Positions 35,090 to 44,476 of a stretch of 64,000 bases of DNA are shown here, piece after piece. The DNA comes from Chryseobacterium sp. 39-10. GTDB taxonomy: Bacteria; Bacteroidota; Bacteroidia; Flavobacteriales; Weeksellaceae. Both the position numbers and the translations under genes were made by a program. The notes under the pieces are model-generated. The model saw nothing but the letters and a program-made list of their open reading frames with translations, did not search any database and was not told where the DNA came from. Numbering within the stretch: position 1 is the stretch's first letter; each line of letters opens with the position of its first letter. Location of the stretch: positions 1 through 64,000 of the forward strand of contig MKTK01000010.1 in the NCBI GenBank assembly GCA_001898255.1, read 5' to 3'.

Positions 35090-37846
35090 TTATTTAAGTT
35101 TTTTCTTTACGGCCACTTCTTCATAAACCTCAAGAATATCTCCTACTTCGATGTCATTGTATCCTTTGATATTGAGTCCGCATTCGTATCCTTTGGTAAC
35201 TTCTTTCACGTCGTCTTTGAAGCGTTTTAAACTTTCCAGTTCTCCGTCAAACTTCACGATACCATCACGTAGCAAACGGATTTTTGAGTTTCGGGTCACT
35301 TTACCGGAAAGAACCATACAACCGGCAATGGATCCCACTTTTGAAATCTTAAAGACTTCGCGAATCTCAACATTACCTATAACTTGCTCTTTGATCTCCG
35401 GTGAAAGCATACCTTCCATCGCTTCCTTAACATCGTCAATCGCTGCATAAATAACAGAATAGGTTCTGATCTCGATCTCTTCCCTATCGGCTAATTCTTT
35501 TGCGTTTGCACCAGCTCTTACATTAAAGCCAATCATAATCGCATCAGATGCAGCTGCTAACAGCACGTCCGATTCAGTGATCTGACCCACTCCTTGATGA
35601 ATTATATTTACGCTGATCTCCTCAGTTGATAATCCTTGAAGCTGATCAGAAAGAGCTTCCACTGAACCATCCACATCCCCTTTAAGGATAATATTGAGCT
35701 CTTTGAAATCGCCCAGTGCAATTCTTCTTCCCAATTCATCCAAAGTAAGATGCTTTTTGGTTCTGATGGATTGCTCACGTTGTAATTGTTCTCTCTTGGA
35801 AGCAATGGTTTTGGCTTCTCTTTCGTCTTCGAACACCCTGAATTTATCTCCTGCTGTTGGTGCTCCATCCAAACCTAAAATGGTAACCGGAATGGAAGGA
35901 CCCGCCTGCTGCATAGGTTTTCCTCTTTCATCAAGCATGGCTTTTACTTTACCATGATTTTTCCCTGCCAATACATAATCGCCTACATTCAATGTTCCAG
36001 ATTGCACCAACATAGTGGTAACATAACCCCGCCCTTTATCAAGAGAGGCCTCAATAACAACACCTTGTGCATGTTTGTTTGGGTTCGCTTTTAGTTCAAG
36101 CATTTCTGCCTGCAACAATACTTTGTCAAGCAACTGATCCATATTGTTACCAAACTTAGCTGAAACCTCCTGAGACTGAACATTTCCGCCCCATTCTTCC
36201 ACCAAAATATTCATGGCAGAAAGCTGTTCCCGAATTTTATCAGGGTTAGAGTTGGGCTTGTCCACTTTATTCAATGCAATAATCATAGGGACACCCGCTG
36301 CCTGCGCATGCGAGATGGCCTCTTTGGTTTGTGGCATCACATCATCATCAGCAGCGATCACGATAATTGCAATATCGGTAATCTGCGCCCCTCGAGCTCT
36401 CATCGCAGTAAAAGCTTCGTGACCCGGCGTATCAAGAAAAGTGATACGTTGTCCATTTTCTAATTTCACATTATAGGCCCCAATATGCTGTGTAATTCCT
36501 CCAGATTCACCGGCGATGACGTTGGTTTTTCTAATGTAATCGAGGAGAGATGTTTTACCATGATCAACGTGCCCCATTACGGTAACAATAGGCGCTCTAG
36601 GCAGTAAATCTTCTGGCGCATCCTCTTCCTCATCGGTCATGTTCTCTTCTAAATCTGCATCTGCAAATTCTATCTTATAACCAAACTCATCCGCTACAAG
36701 CAATAATGTATCAGCTTCCAGACGTTGATTCATGGTCACCATTACGCCTAAAGAAAAGCATGCTGAAATTACCTCTGTCGGACTCACATTCATTAAACTT
36801 GCCAATTCACCAACGGTGATGAACTCGGTCACTTTTAAAGTTCTGTCCGCAGCATCTATCTCCTGCTGAAGCTCATCTTGTTCTCTTCGGAAAACTCTCT
36901 TCTCTTTTCTGTATTTTGCTCCCTTGTTTTTACCACCTTTGCTGGTAAGCTTCTCGAGGGTTTCTTTAATCTGATTTTTGACCTGTTCATCGGTAAGTTC
37001 CACAGGCATTGTGGGTGCTCCTCTTCTGCTTCCGCCTTTCTTACCACCGTTGCCGCCTTGTTGAAATGGAGGTCTGTTGCCACCTTGTCCATGCGGACGA
37101 TTTCCTTGTGTACCCCCTTGGTTTTGCTGGTTTCCTGTTCCAGGTGTACCAGGTTTTTCGATACGTTTTCTTTTTTTCTTCGCACCTGCTCCTGACGGTT
37201 TAGGTTTGTTGAACTGTGAAAGATCGACCGTTTGTTTTAGAATTTTAGGCCCGTCTAGTTTCTGGTAAACAGTTTCAATTTTTTGCGGCTGGTTATCTGT
37301 TGGCTCAGCAGCTTGTGGAGCGGCAGGTGTTTCCTTCTTTGCTTCGGGTGCTTTCACCTCGGGTGCAGGCGAAGGAGCCGGAGTTTCTTTCTTCGCAGGT
37401 GCTGGCCTGTGACCTTCTATTTGCGAAAGGTCAATTTTATCCAACACTTTGAATTCCTGCTTCTCCGGTGCGGGCTTTTCAACCGGCACTACCTTTGGTT
37501 CCGGCTGTTGGGGTTCCTGAACTTCAGGTTTTTTGGGTTCCAAATCAATCTTGCCCGAAATCTTAATCTCAGGTTTGATGCTTGCTTTGGCTTTAATTAC
37601 TTCTGGTTTCGATGGTTCTATTTCCAGTTTTTCATCTGGAACTTTGGTCATTACCACCTCATGAGAAGCTTTTTTCTGCTCGCTATCTTTTGCGAACTCG
37701 CTTTTCAGAGCATCATATGCCGATTCATCCAATTGAGCGTTGGGATTATTTTCTACGCCGACACCTTTCTCCTGCAGAAAATCTACAAGACGGCTCATCG
37801 AAATATTAAATTCCTTTAACGCTTTGTTTACTCTAATTTTGGGCAT
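35090..37846 (-). CDS. infB: Translation initiation factor IF-2
   Basis: A 918-aa GTPase that brings initiator tRNA to the ribosome. An N-terminal IF2_N domain (about residues 1-55) leads to a long low-complexity linker rich in Pro, Glu, Lys and Ala (about 60-230) and a Gly/Asn/Gln-rich stretch (about 230-280). A second IF2_N domain is near 345-395. The G domain starts at [14 protein letters not shown] (about 424), with DTPGHEAF and NKVDKP, and domains II-IV complete the protein. It is the third gene of rimP-nusA-infB, 71 nt after nusA. The repetitive coding sequence creates long antisense ORFs that are not genes. Confidence 0.98.
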   Translation of the reverse strand: MPKIRVNKALKEFNISMSRLVDFLQEKGVGVENNPNAQLDESAYDALKSEFAKDSEQKKASHEVVMTKVPDEKLEIEPSKPEVIKAKASIKPEIKISGKIDLEPKKPEVQEPQQPEPKVVPVEKPAPEKQEFKVLDKIDLSQIEGHRPAPAKKETPAPSPAPEVKAPEAKKETPAAPQAAEPTDNQPQKIETVYQKLDGPKILKQTVDLSQFNKPKPSGAGAKKKRKRIEKPGTPGTGNQQNQGGTQGNRPHGQGGNRPPFQQGGNGGKKGGSRRGAPTMPVELTDEQVKNQIKETLEKLTSKGGKNKGAKYRKEKRVFRREQDELQQEIDAADRTLKVTEFITVGELASLMNVSPTEVISACFSLGVMVTMNQRLEADTLLLVADEFGYKIEFADADLEENMTDEEEDAPEDLLPRAPIVTVMGHVDHGKTSLLDYIRKTNVIAGESGGITQHIGAYNVKLENGQRITFLDTPGHEAFTAMRARGAQITDIAIIVIAADDDVMPQTKEAISHAQAAGVPMIIALNKVDKPNSNPDKIREQLSAMNILVEEWGGNVQSQEVSAKFGNNMDQLLDKVLLQAEMLELKANPNKHAQGVVIEASLDKGRGYVTTMLVQSGTLNVGDYVLAGKNHGKVKAMLDERGKPMQQAGPSIPVTILGLDGAPTAGDKFRVFEDEREAKTIASKREQLQREQSIRTKKHLTLDELGRRIALGDFKELNIILKGDVDGSVEALSDQLQGLSTEEISVNIIHQGVGQITESDVLLAAASDAIMIGFNVRAGANAKELADREEIEIRTYSVIYAAIDDVKEAMEGMLSPEIKEQVIGNVEIREVFKISKVGSIAGCMVLSGKVTRNSKIRLLRDGIVKFDGELESLKRFKDDVKEVTKGYECGLNIKGYNDIEVGDILEVYEEVAVKKKLK

Positions 37847-37917
37847 GTATATTTTATCCTTTTATTAAATTTTTGGCAAAGTTAACGTATTTTAACTTCA
37901 CATATCGCTTTGTGGGA

Positions 37918-39165
37918 TCAGTCTTCGAATTCTTCCCTCAAAATTTGTTTTATTTCTTCTATGGTTTCTTCTTCCAGATCGGTCATATTCACCAAGTCTT
38001 CAGTATCTTTATCCAGTACGCTTTTGGCAGTATTGAGTCCCACTTTTTTCAATTCGTCGATGATCCACTGTTCAATATCTCCCTCCTCTGTTCCTGCAAA
38101 TTCTTTCAGTTCCACATCATCATCTTCGCTGGTTTCACGGTAAACATCAATTTCATAGCCGCTTAGCCACGAGGCAAGACGAATATTTTGTCCTTGCTTA
38201 CCGATTACACGAGAAATCTCTTCCACCGGAGTGTACACCAATGCATAATCGGTTTCAGGATTGATTTCAATCTTGTTGATTACCACATTTCCTAACGCTC
38301 TTTTTACCATGATTTCAGGATTTTTGGACCACTGAATCACATCAATATTTTCGTTTTTGAGTTCACGTACAACACCGTGAATTCTGGAACCTTTCACCCC
38401 AACGCAAGCGCCCACAGGATCGATTCTGTCGTCATAAGCATCTACCGCTATTTTTGCTTTTTCGCCTGGGATTCTCACTACTTTTTTAAGGATAATGGTT
38501 CCATCCTGAATTTCAGGGATTTCCAGCTCAAGCAGTTTTTCAAGGAATTTAGGTGCCGTTCTGGAAACGATGATCTGAGGTTTTGCTCCTTTAAAATCAA
38601 CACTTTCCACAATAGCCCGAACATTTTCACCTTTTTTGAAGAAATCAGAAGGAATCTGATTTTCTTTGGGTAGGATGAATTCATTATCTTCATCATCCAG
38701 CAAAATAACGTGTTTGTGACGAATATGGTGAACTTCACCCACGACAATTTCGCCAATTCTGTCATGAAAAAGCTCATACAGCATGGCATTATTATGCTCC
38801 TGAAGTTTTGTTGCCAAAATTTGCTTTAGTGTAAGAATACTTCTTCTGCCCAATTGCTCAATTGGAATTTCAACAGTATATTCTTCGCCCACCTCGAAGG
38901 TAGCGTCAATTTTTTTTGCTTCTGATATTTCAATTTCAAGATCATCATCTTCCGACATTTCGTCTTCCACGATGGTTTTATTTAAGAAAATCTGAAAATC
39001 TCCTTTATCAGGGTTGACGATGACGTCGAAATGGTCATCAGAGTCAAATCTTTTTCTCAAAAGCGTTTTAAGCGAATCCTCAATAATCGCCATGAGTTCC
39101 GTTTTGCTGATGCTTTTTTCTTCCTTGAAATCGCCAAATGCTTCAATCAATGCTAAACCGTCCAT
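37918..39165 (-). CDS. nusA: Transcription termination/antitermination factor NusA
   Basis: A 415-aa RNA-polymerase-associated factor. The N-terminal polymerase-binding domain (about 1-125) starts with LIEAFGDFKEEKSISK. An S1 domain follows (GRIGEIVVGEVHHIRH-like region, about 130-200). Two KH domains come next, containing DPVGACVGVKGSRIHGV and EEISRVIGKQGQNIRLA. The acidic C-terminal part (about 355-415) is short, as in other Bacteroidota, lacking the AR repeats of E. coli. It lies 56 nt after rimP and 71 nt before infB. Confidence 0.97.
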   Translation of the reverse strand: MDGLALIEAFGDFKEEKSISKTELMAIIEDSLKTLLRKRFDSDDHFDVIVNPDKGDFQIFLNKTIVEDEMSEDDDLEIEISEAKKIDATFEVGEEYTVEIPIEQLGRRSILTLKQILATKLQEHNNAMLYELFHDRIGEIVVGEVHHIRHKHVILLDDEDNEFILPKENQIPSDFFKKGENVRAIVESVDFKGAKPQIIVSRTAPKFLEKLLELEIPEIQDGTIILKKVVRIPGEKAKIAVDAYDDRIDPVGACVGVKGSRIHGVVRELKNENIDVIQWSKNPEIMVKRALGNVVINKIEINPETDYALVYTPVEEISRVIGKQGQNIRLASWLSGYEIDVYRETSEDDDVELKEFAGTEEGDIEQWIIDELKKVGLNTAKSVLDKDTEDLVNMTDLEEETIEEIKQILREEFED

Positions 39166-39221
39166 AATATATAAATGATCATTTTGACAGACCGATCTTT
39201 CGTCGATCCACCGTTATTAAA

Positions 39222-39689
39222 TTAAAATTTTATTGCTACTAATGCTTTTTTTACTTCCGAGTACGGAATTTCTTTTTCTTCCACTACATCCATTTTACCC
39301 TTGCCTACTTCTTTAGGTTTTCGATAACGCAGGATCAGCGTGATTTTTTCATCATCGACACCGGCTAATTCACCTTCTATTTTCGTAGAATCGCTCAATA
39401 GAATGTCCAAATCGCGACCAATATTTTTCCGGTATTGTCTTGGCAATGCAAGTGGCTCACTTAGGCCTGCACTCATCACCTGAAGAGAAAAATCATGCTC
39501 TTCCCGATCCATATTGAATTCAATAGCGCGGCTTGCATCTAAGCAATCCTGCACCGAAACACCATTGTCGCCATCTAGAATCACTGTAATATCATCTGCT
39601 GCCGAAAACTTCAGATCGATCAGGAAAAGATCATCTCTTTCCGTAAGAAAACTATTTAATAATTCTTCTATTTTATGTCTAAATTCCAT
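39222..39689 (-). CDS. rimP: Ribosome maturation factor RimP
   Basis: A 155-aa factor for 30S subunit assembly. The start was moved from the TTG at 39716 to the ATG at 39689 (MEFRHKIEELL), the usual length and opening. The RimP core motifs are present: VILDGDNGVSVQDCLDASRAIE and the LQVMSAGLSEPL segment, whose SPG is here replaced by SAG. The C-terminal domain (GELAGVDDEKITL) is intact. It heads rimP-nusA-infB. The leader contains a long hairpin. Confidence 0.93.
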   Translation of the reverse strand: MEFRHKIEELLNSFLTERDDLFLIDLKFSAADDITVILDGDNGVSVQDCLDASRAIEFNMDREEHDFSLQVMSAGLSEPLALPRQYRKNIGRDLDILLSDSTKIEGELAGVDDEKITLILRYRKPKEVGKGKMDVVEEKEIPYSEVKKALVAIKF

Positions 39690-39782
39690 TCTATTCGCTC
39701 TCAAACCATCATCCAAGCCATTAAACCTCTAAGTCTTCAGTTTAAATTATTCTGTGGATGCTAAGTATTATTTAAAAAATAC

Positions 39783-39834
39783 ATTTACGAAAAAAGGCAT
39801 TCTTTCGAAGGCCTTTTCATTCTTTTTCCGTAAA
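39783..39834 (-). promoter_or_regulatory. Long hairpin in the rimP operon leader
   Basis: Outer arms ATTTACG / CGTAAAT and inner arms AAAAGGC / GCCTTTT pair around a loop, and on the minus strand the inner stem is followed by six T. It lies between the predicted rimP promoter and the rimP start, so it would be transcribed in the leader. It looks like an attenuator or terminator-like element. Confidence 0.55.
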
Positions 39835-39841
39835 TCCGTTG

Positions 39842-39872
39842 CAAATATACTAAAAATCGATCAAACAACCAA
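39842..39872 (-). promoter_or_regulatory. Promoter of rimP-nusA-infB
   Basis: On the minus strand, TTTG (its TTG at 39870-39872), 20 nt and TATATTTG (39842-39849) match the consensus closely. The implied leader is about 145 nt, long for this genome. No other TAnnTTTG was found nearer to rimP. Confidence 0.65.
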
Positions 39873-39969
39873 ATTGCAGCAAAAGATTAATAGGCAGCAG
39901 AATCGATAATTTTTACAGAACCAGAAGAGGACTGACCTCATCATTCCCTCGCCCTCAGCAAAAAAAGAC

Positions 39970-39977
39970 TATTTTTG
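39970..39977 (+). promoter_or_regulatory. -7 box (TATTTTTG) of ugd
   Basis: TATTTTTG lies 24 nt before the ugd ATG. The -33 TTG is not clear. Confidence 0.45.
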
Positions 39978-40001
39978 TGCTTTAAAACAGAATATTAATC
40001 A

Positions 40002-41315
40002 ATGAATATTACAATTGTAGGAACCGGTTACGTAGGTTTGGTTACAGGCACCACTTTGGCCGAGTTGGGAAATAATGTGTACTGCGTAGATATTGATGAG
40101 AAGAAAGTGGAAGCAATGCGAAACGGAATTGTTCCGATTTACGAACCTAATTTGGAGGAAATGTTTCTGCGAAACATCCAATCCAAGCGGTTGTTTTTTA
40201 CGACTGATCTTAAGGAAGCGCTGGATCAAAGTGAGGTTATTTACCTGGCTTTGCCCACACCTCCCGGCGAGGACGGCTCTGCTGATTTGTCTTATGTGTT
40301 GAACGTAGCCAACCGCATTGGTGAAATGATGACTGAGTATAAAGTAATAGTCAACAAGTCCACCGTTCCTGTGGGAACTGCAGATCGAGTTCGGGATACC
40401 ATCGCAGCAAAAACTTCCATCCCGTTTGATGTAGTATCGAACCCCGAGTTTCTGCGGGAAGGTTTTGCCGTGGAAGATTCTATGAATCCTGCGAGAGTTG
40501 TGGTGGGAAGTTCGTCGGAGAAAGCGAAGGAAATCATGTCGAAAATTTATCAGCCCTTTACCAATACGGGGATCCCGATTATTTTCATGGACGAAAAATC
40601 TTCCGAGCTCACCAAATATGCTGCGAATTCTTTTCTGGCGGTGAAAATTACTTTCATGAATGAAATCGCCAATTACTGTGAAAAAGTGGGTGCTGACGTG
40701 GATAAAGTTCGGCTGGGCATGGGAAGCGACGACCGCATTGGTCACCGATTTCTGTTTCCGGGAATTGGCTACGGTGGAAGTTGTTTTCCCAAAGATGTGA
40801 AAGCACTGATAAAATCGGGGAAAGATGAAAACTTTCACTTTCAAATTCTAGAGGCAACAGAAGAAGTAAACACCTTGCAAAAAGTAATTTTATCTCATGA
40901 TATTGAAAAATATTTCGGTTCGGTTGCCGGTAAAAAAATTGCACTTTGGGGGCTTGCTTTCAAAGCGAATACAGACGATATTCGGGAGGCATCTTCTTTA
41001 GACAATATAAAAATCCTGCTGCAAAAAGGAGCAAAAATTACCGCTTATGACAAGATTGCAGAAGAAAATGTGAGAAAAATCGTGGGCGACAAAATTGAAT
41101 ATGCGAGCGATATGTATAGCGCATTAAACGACGCTGATTGTCTTTTGATCGCCACAGAATGGCCCGAATTCAAGAATCCCAATTTTGATTTGATTGCTGA
41201 AAAAATGAAAAGCAAAGTTATTTTCGATGGCAGAAACATGTATCCACCGGAAACTTTGGAGCAACACGGTTTTTACTATAAATCGATCGGCCGAAAAACC
41301 ATAGAAAAAAGGTAG
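40002..41315 (+). CDS. ugd: UDP-glucose 6-dehydrogenase family protein
   Basis: A 437-aa cytoplasmic NAD-dependent enzyme, most likely oxidising UDP-glucose to UDP-glucuronate; related enzymes oxidise UDP-HexNAc or GDP-mannose. The Rossmann motif is VGTGYVGLVTG (residues 5-15). NPEFLREGFAVEDSMNPARVV carries the substrate-site Glu, quoted as NPEFLREGFAVED. The catalytic Cys is about residue 261 in YGGSCFPKD, and the C-terminal UDP-binding domain is complete. It opens the polysaccharide locus and would supply its uronic acid. Confidence 0.95.
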   Translation: MNITIVGTGYVGLVTGTTLAELGNNVYCVDIDEKKVEAMRNGIVPIYEPNLEEMFLRNIQSKRLFFTTDLKEALDQSEVIYLALPTPPGEDGSADLSYVLNVANRIGEMMTEYKVIVNKSTVPVGTADRVRDTIAAKTSIPFDVVSNPEFLREGFAVEDSMNPARVVVGSSSEKAKEIMSKIYQPFTNTGIPIIFMDEKSSELTKYAANSFLAVKITFMNEIANYCEKVGADVDKVRLGMGSDDRIGHRFLFPGIGYGGSCFPKDVKALIKSGKDENFHFQILEATEEVNTLQKVILSHDIEKYFGSVAGKKIALWGLAFKANTDDIREASSLDNIKILLQKGAKITAYDKIAEENVRKIVGDKIEYASDMYSALNDADCLLIATEWPEFKNPNFDLIAEKMKSKVIFDGRNMYPPETLEQHGFYYKSIGRKTIEKR

Positions 41316-41347
41316 AATACGTTCGACGAAAAACACAAAATGCCACA

Positions 41348-42346
41348 TTGAAAACCACACTATTCACCAAAATCGTTTTTGTAATGCTGCTGGCTTTCAC
41401 CGTCAACACGGTGGTTTATTTTGGTTTTGGAAACGTTTATTCTTCGAGGATCCTCAATATGCAGAATTTTCAGGAGCAGTTTCAGTCGGGGATTTATCAG
41501 TACCGAATTTTGAGTGGCTATCTTTTGGTTTGGATTTATGAAATACTATCTACATTACCTATTGATTTTCAAGTTTTCAAGCTCAAGTTTTTTGCAGACA
41601 ACAGCGACCCGAAAATGTTTCTTTCGTTCTACTTGCTAAACACTTTTTTTCTTTGTTTAAGTGCAGCCCTAATGATGCGGATGATGGAAACGAGAAACTT
41701 TCTGGGAACTTCCACAGAGAAAATTTTTGCAGTAGCAACCGTAGTTTTTAGCATTGTCATTACTCAATTTGTCATAGTTCCTTACGACATTTCCAGTTAT
41801 TTTTTCCTGCTGCTTTTTGCCTGGATTTTCTTTAAATATTACCATCACCAGTCGAGCTTGTTTTTGGGTTTATCGGCAGTAACCCTCATTCTTTCTACCT
41901 TCAACAGAGAAAGCGCTGCAATTTCGGTTGCATTTGCCGCGACTTTATTGTGGAGCAAATTTGGATGGCGCAGAAAAAGCATTTTACCAATTGCTTTACT
42001 TGGCTTTTCATTTTTGGGAACTTATCTCGCAATGCGCTTTTTGGCGCACAGTTTTGCGACCAATGACGGCAATTTACTCGCTCAAAACTTATCGCAGCCG
42101 AAGAACTTTCTGGGGATCTTATTTTGGCTGGTGTTTTTTGGTTTTACCTTATTAGTTTCGAAAAACCTTGAAAACCGAAAAAACATTTTGATTTTTCACT
42201 TGCTCTCGTTGCCCTATGTCGCCATGTGTTTTTATAGTGGAATTATGTACGAAGTTCGGCTTTATATCCCCCTATTTATTAGCGGATTACTGCTTGCATT
42301 CATCAATAACATCGATGATGAAACGCAAGTGAATGTAGAGCGTTAA
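41348..42346 (+). CDS. Polytopic membrane protein of the polysaccharide locus
   Basis: A 332-aa inner-membrane protein with about eight or nine hydrophobic helices (for example FVMLLAFTVNTVVYFGFGNV and SSYFFLLLFAWIFF). The start is TTG at 41348, as no better ATG precedes the first helix. A periplasmic-type loop with YRILSGYLLVWIYE after helix 1 and FNRESAAISVA resemble membrane-embedded glycan enzymes or uncharacterised EpsG-like proteins, but I cannot assign a family. It is 32 nt after ugd and 75 nt before the exporter genes. Confidence 0.75.
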   Translation: MKTTLFTKIVFVMLLAFTVNTVVYFGFGNVYSSRILNMQNFQEQFQSGIYQYRILSGYLLVWIYEILSTLPIDFQVFKLKFFADNSDPKMFLSFYLLNTFFLCLSAALMMRMMETRNFLGTSTEKIFAVATVVFSIVITQFVIVPYDISSYFFLLLFAWIFFKYYHHQSSLFLGLSAVTLILSTFNRESAAISVAFAATLLWSKFGWRRKSILPIALLGFSFLGTYLAMRFLAHSFATNDGNLLAQNLSQPKNFLGILFWLVFFGFTLLVSKNLENRKNILIFHLLSLPYVAMCFYSGIMYEVRLYIPLFISGLLLAFINNIDDETQVNVER

Positions 42347-42376
42347 AACATCGATCACAAACACTATAAAAGCTGA

Positions 42377-42405
42377 TTTGCACCTCATAAATTTTATTAA
42401 ATTTG
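42377..42405 (+). promoter_or_regulatory. Promoter of the wzm-to-asnB polysaccharide operon
   Basis: TTTG at 42377-42380, a 17-nt spacer and TAAATTTG at 42398-42405 form one of the best consensus promoters in the window. Transcription would begin near 42412, 10 nt before the TTG start of wzm. Confidence 0.75.
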
Positions 42406-42421
42406 CAAAAACACAAACATT

Positions 42422-43264
42422 TTGAAAACTACGGTCTATAGTTCAGAAAAAAAGACGCATTTTTTTAAAGAAGTTAAAGAAATTCTTAAAGACCTTAAAT
42501 CTTCGCAGTTTCTTGCCTTCCAAATGACCAAGCGGGATTTAAAAGCAGAATACCGTCAATCGGTTTTGGGATTCTTTTGGGCTTTTGCGCCCATCGTGAT
42601 GAATTCTTTGGTCTGGATTTTCCTCAACACTTCAGGCGTCGTAAAGGTATCTGGTTCCCAATCGATTCCTTACATCGCATTTGTAGTAGTGGGCACCACC
42701 TTGTGGAGTATTTTTACCGAATGCCTGCTTTTGCCCCTTGGTGCGGTGAACAGCAACAAAAGCATTCTCTCTAAAATTAATTTCCCTAAAGAAGCACTCA
42801 TATTATCCGGGATCTATAAAATGGCGTTTAATTTGATCTTAAAACTCATATTGGTGGCGGTCATTTTAATAATTTATCAGATTAGGCCATCTGGAAGTAT
42901 CATCTTTTTCCCGGTTTATGTAATAACGATTGCGCTTTTTGCTTTAGCCATCGGATTATTAGTCACTCCTCTGGGTTTAATCTATACCGATATCAGCAGA
43001 ATAATCAGTAATGCTGTAGCGCTACTTATGTACATCACACCGGTAGTATATGCTGCACCAACCGTAGGTATTTTCAAAAAATTGTTTGCATTAAATCCGC
43101 TCACCTACCTGTTTACAGATGCTAGATCATGCCTTTTTGGACTTCCTGCAGAAAACCTGTATTTTATGATGGTGACGCTCATTCTAAGTTTAATTGTTAT
43201 CTTTATTGGGTTAGTTGTTTTCAGAAAAGCAATGCCAATTATAATAGAAAAAATATCCGGATAA
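42422..43264 (+). CDS. wzm: Polysaccharide ABC exporter, permease
   Basis: A 280-aa ABC-2-type permease that, with Wzt, moves a lipid-linked O-antigen or capsule chain across the inner membrane. A cytoplasmic N-terminus containing MTKRDLKAEYRQSVLGFFWAF (quoted as KRDLKAEYRQSVLG) precedes six membrane helices. The family feature LFALNPLTYLFTDARSCLFG lies before the last helices. The start is TTG at 42422, supported by the promoter just upstream; the first ATG would remove the amphipathic N-terminus. It is 2 nt upstream of wzt. Confidence 0.93.
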   Translation: MKTTVYSSEKKTHFFKEVKEILKDLKSSQFLAFQMTKRDLKAEYRQSVLGFFWAFAPIVMNSLVWIFLNTSGVVKVSGSQSIPYIAFVVVGTTLWSIFTECLLLPLGAVNSNKSILSKINFPKEALILSGIYKMAFNLILKLILVAVILIIYQIRPSGSIIFFPVYVITIALFALAIGLLVTPLGLIYTDISRIISNAVALLMYITPVVYAAPTVGIFKKLFALNPLTYLFTDARSCLFGLPAENLYFMMVTLILSLIVIFIGLVVFRKAMPIIIEKISG

Positions 43265-43266
43265 CC

Positions 43267-44466
43267 ATGGAGAAGAATGGTGAAGTATTGGTAAAAGTCC
43301 AGAATGTTTCCAAAAAGTTTTCTTTAGACCTTAAGACGGGTTTAAAATATGGGGCATTAGATATTATAAAAAGTACATTTGGAGTTTCTATAAAAAAAGA
43401 GCTTCGCCCTAAGGAATTTTGGGCGGTAAAAGACGTAAGTTTTGAGCTTAGACGCGGAGAATGCATCGGCCTTATCGGCCATAATGGAGCAGGAAAAAGC
43501 ACACTTTTGAAGATATTAAATGGTTTGTATGCCCCCGACAAAGGGCAGATCACCATGAAGGGTAAAATCGGTGCATTAATCGAGTTGGGCGCTGGGTTCA
43601 ACCCCATTCTTACCGGCCGAGAAAACATCTACAATAACGCTTCGATCTTAGGTTTTACGAAAGCTGAAGTGGATGAAAAGATACAGTCTATTATCGATTT
43701 TTCTGAAATTAAAAAATTCATCGATGCACCTGTACAAAACTATTCATCTGGAATGAAGGTACGTCTAGGATTTGCCATCGCATCTCATCTAGAGCCCGAC
43801 ATTTTGATTATTGACGAGGTATTAGCAGTAGGAGATCTAGGATTTGTACTTAAATGCTTTAAAAAAATTGATGAGTTGCTCCCCAAAACAGCGATGATTT
43901 TTGTTTCCCACTCCATGCCCATGGTTTCTCGTATTTGCAATGAAATTATTTTGTTGGATCACGGATCAGCAGAATATCAAGGAAATGATATTGGAAAAGG
44001 AGTACAAAAGTATTATGGCAAGTTTACCAATAATGATGAGAATGTTGTATTTGACAATGCTCAGTTTGAATTAACAGATAAACAAATTCTACTTTCGGAT
44101 GGTGTTGTGAAAAGAAATGAAAATTTTACTATAAAATTATCATTCAAGATTCTTGACAAAAGCGTAAGAGAATTTCCAAGACTTTATTTGGAATTTAAAG
44201 ACAAAGAACAAAGAGCAATTGCAATTATCATTATAGATTCAAAAAGAGAAATAAAATCTTCTGACAGTATAATCACTTATGAATCTGAAGTAATCAATCC
44301 TTTATTTACCTTAGGAAAATACACCGCAGATATAGGACTTTCTACCCTTAAAGAAAATTCACCCATTTTACGTATTAACAACGCTTTTGAGTTCTTTGCT
44401 TCGGGAGACCATGAACAATGGGTTGCCTTTGAATTGGAAACAAAAACCCAAATATTGATGCATTAA
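43267..44466 (+). CDS. wzt: Polysaccharide ABC exporter, ATPase with C-terminal glycan-binding domain
   Basis: The nucleotide-binding subunit, 399 aa. The start was moved from 43129, which overlaps wzm, to the ATG at 43267. The Walker A is GHNGAGKSTLL (about residue 73), the signature NYSSGMKVRLGFA, Walker B ILIIDEVLAVGD (about 178) and the switch His in VSHSM. After about residue 255 comes a Wzt_C-like beta domain, which in O-antigen systems recognises the terminal modification that ends chain growth. That second half is visibly more AT-rich than the ATPase half, suggesting a domain exchange. A methyltransferase and a WbsX-like gene follow. Confidence 0.94.
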   Translation: MEKNGEVLVKVQNVSKKFSLDLKTGLKYGALDIIKSTFGVSIKKELRPKEFWAVKDVSFELRRGECIGLIGHNGAGKSTLLKILNGLYAPDKGQITMKGKIGALIELGAGFNPILTGRENIYNNASILGFTKAEVDEKIQSIIDFSEIKKFIDAPVQNYSSGMKVRLGFAIASHLEPDILIIDEVLAVGDLGFVLKCFKKIDELLPKTAMIFVSHSMPMVSRICNEIILLDHGSAEYQGNDIGKGVQKYYGKFTNNDENVVFDNAQFELTDKQILLSDGVVKRNENFTIKLSFKILDKSVREFPRLYLEFKDKEQRAIAIIIIDSKREIKSSDSIITYESEVINPLFTLGKYTADIGLSTLKENSPILRINNAFEFFASGDHEQWVAFELETKTQILMH

Positions 44467-44476
44467 CAGAAAGATT

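Larger units (their letters stand above)
39690..40001. other. Intergenic region between rimP and ugd
   Basis: This 312-nt divergent gap holds no gene that I can support. It contains the rimP promoter and leader hairpin (39783-39872) and the ugd -7 box (39970-39977). The stretch 39880-39965 shows nothing further. Confidence 0.6.

Noticed and set aside
37283-37819. 178-aa plus-strand ORF opposite infB
   Set aside because: An artefact of the repetitive Pro/Glu/Lys codons of the IF-2 linker; the Cys/Phe/Trp-rich product is not protein-like.
39999-40844. 281-aa minus-strand ORF opposite ugd
   Set aside because: It lies wholly antisense to a clear UDP-sugar dehydrogenase, has His/Arg/Phe-rich composition typical of antisense frames, and no promoter.
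43129-43266. 46-residue N-terminal extension of wzt in the ORF track
   Set aside because: It overlaps the coding end of wzm and is not ATPase-like; the ATG at 43267 gives the normal start.
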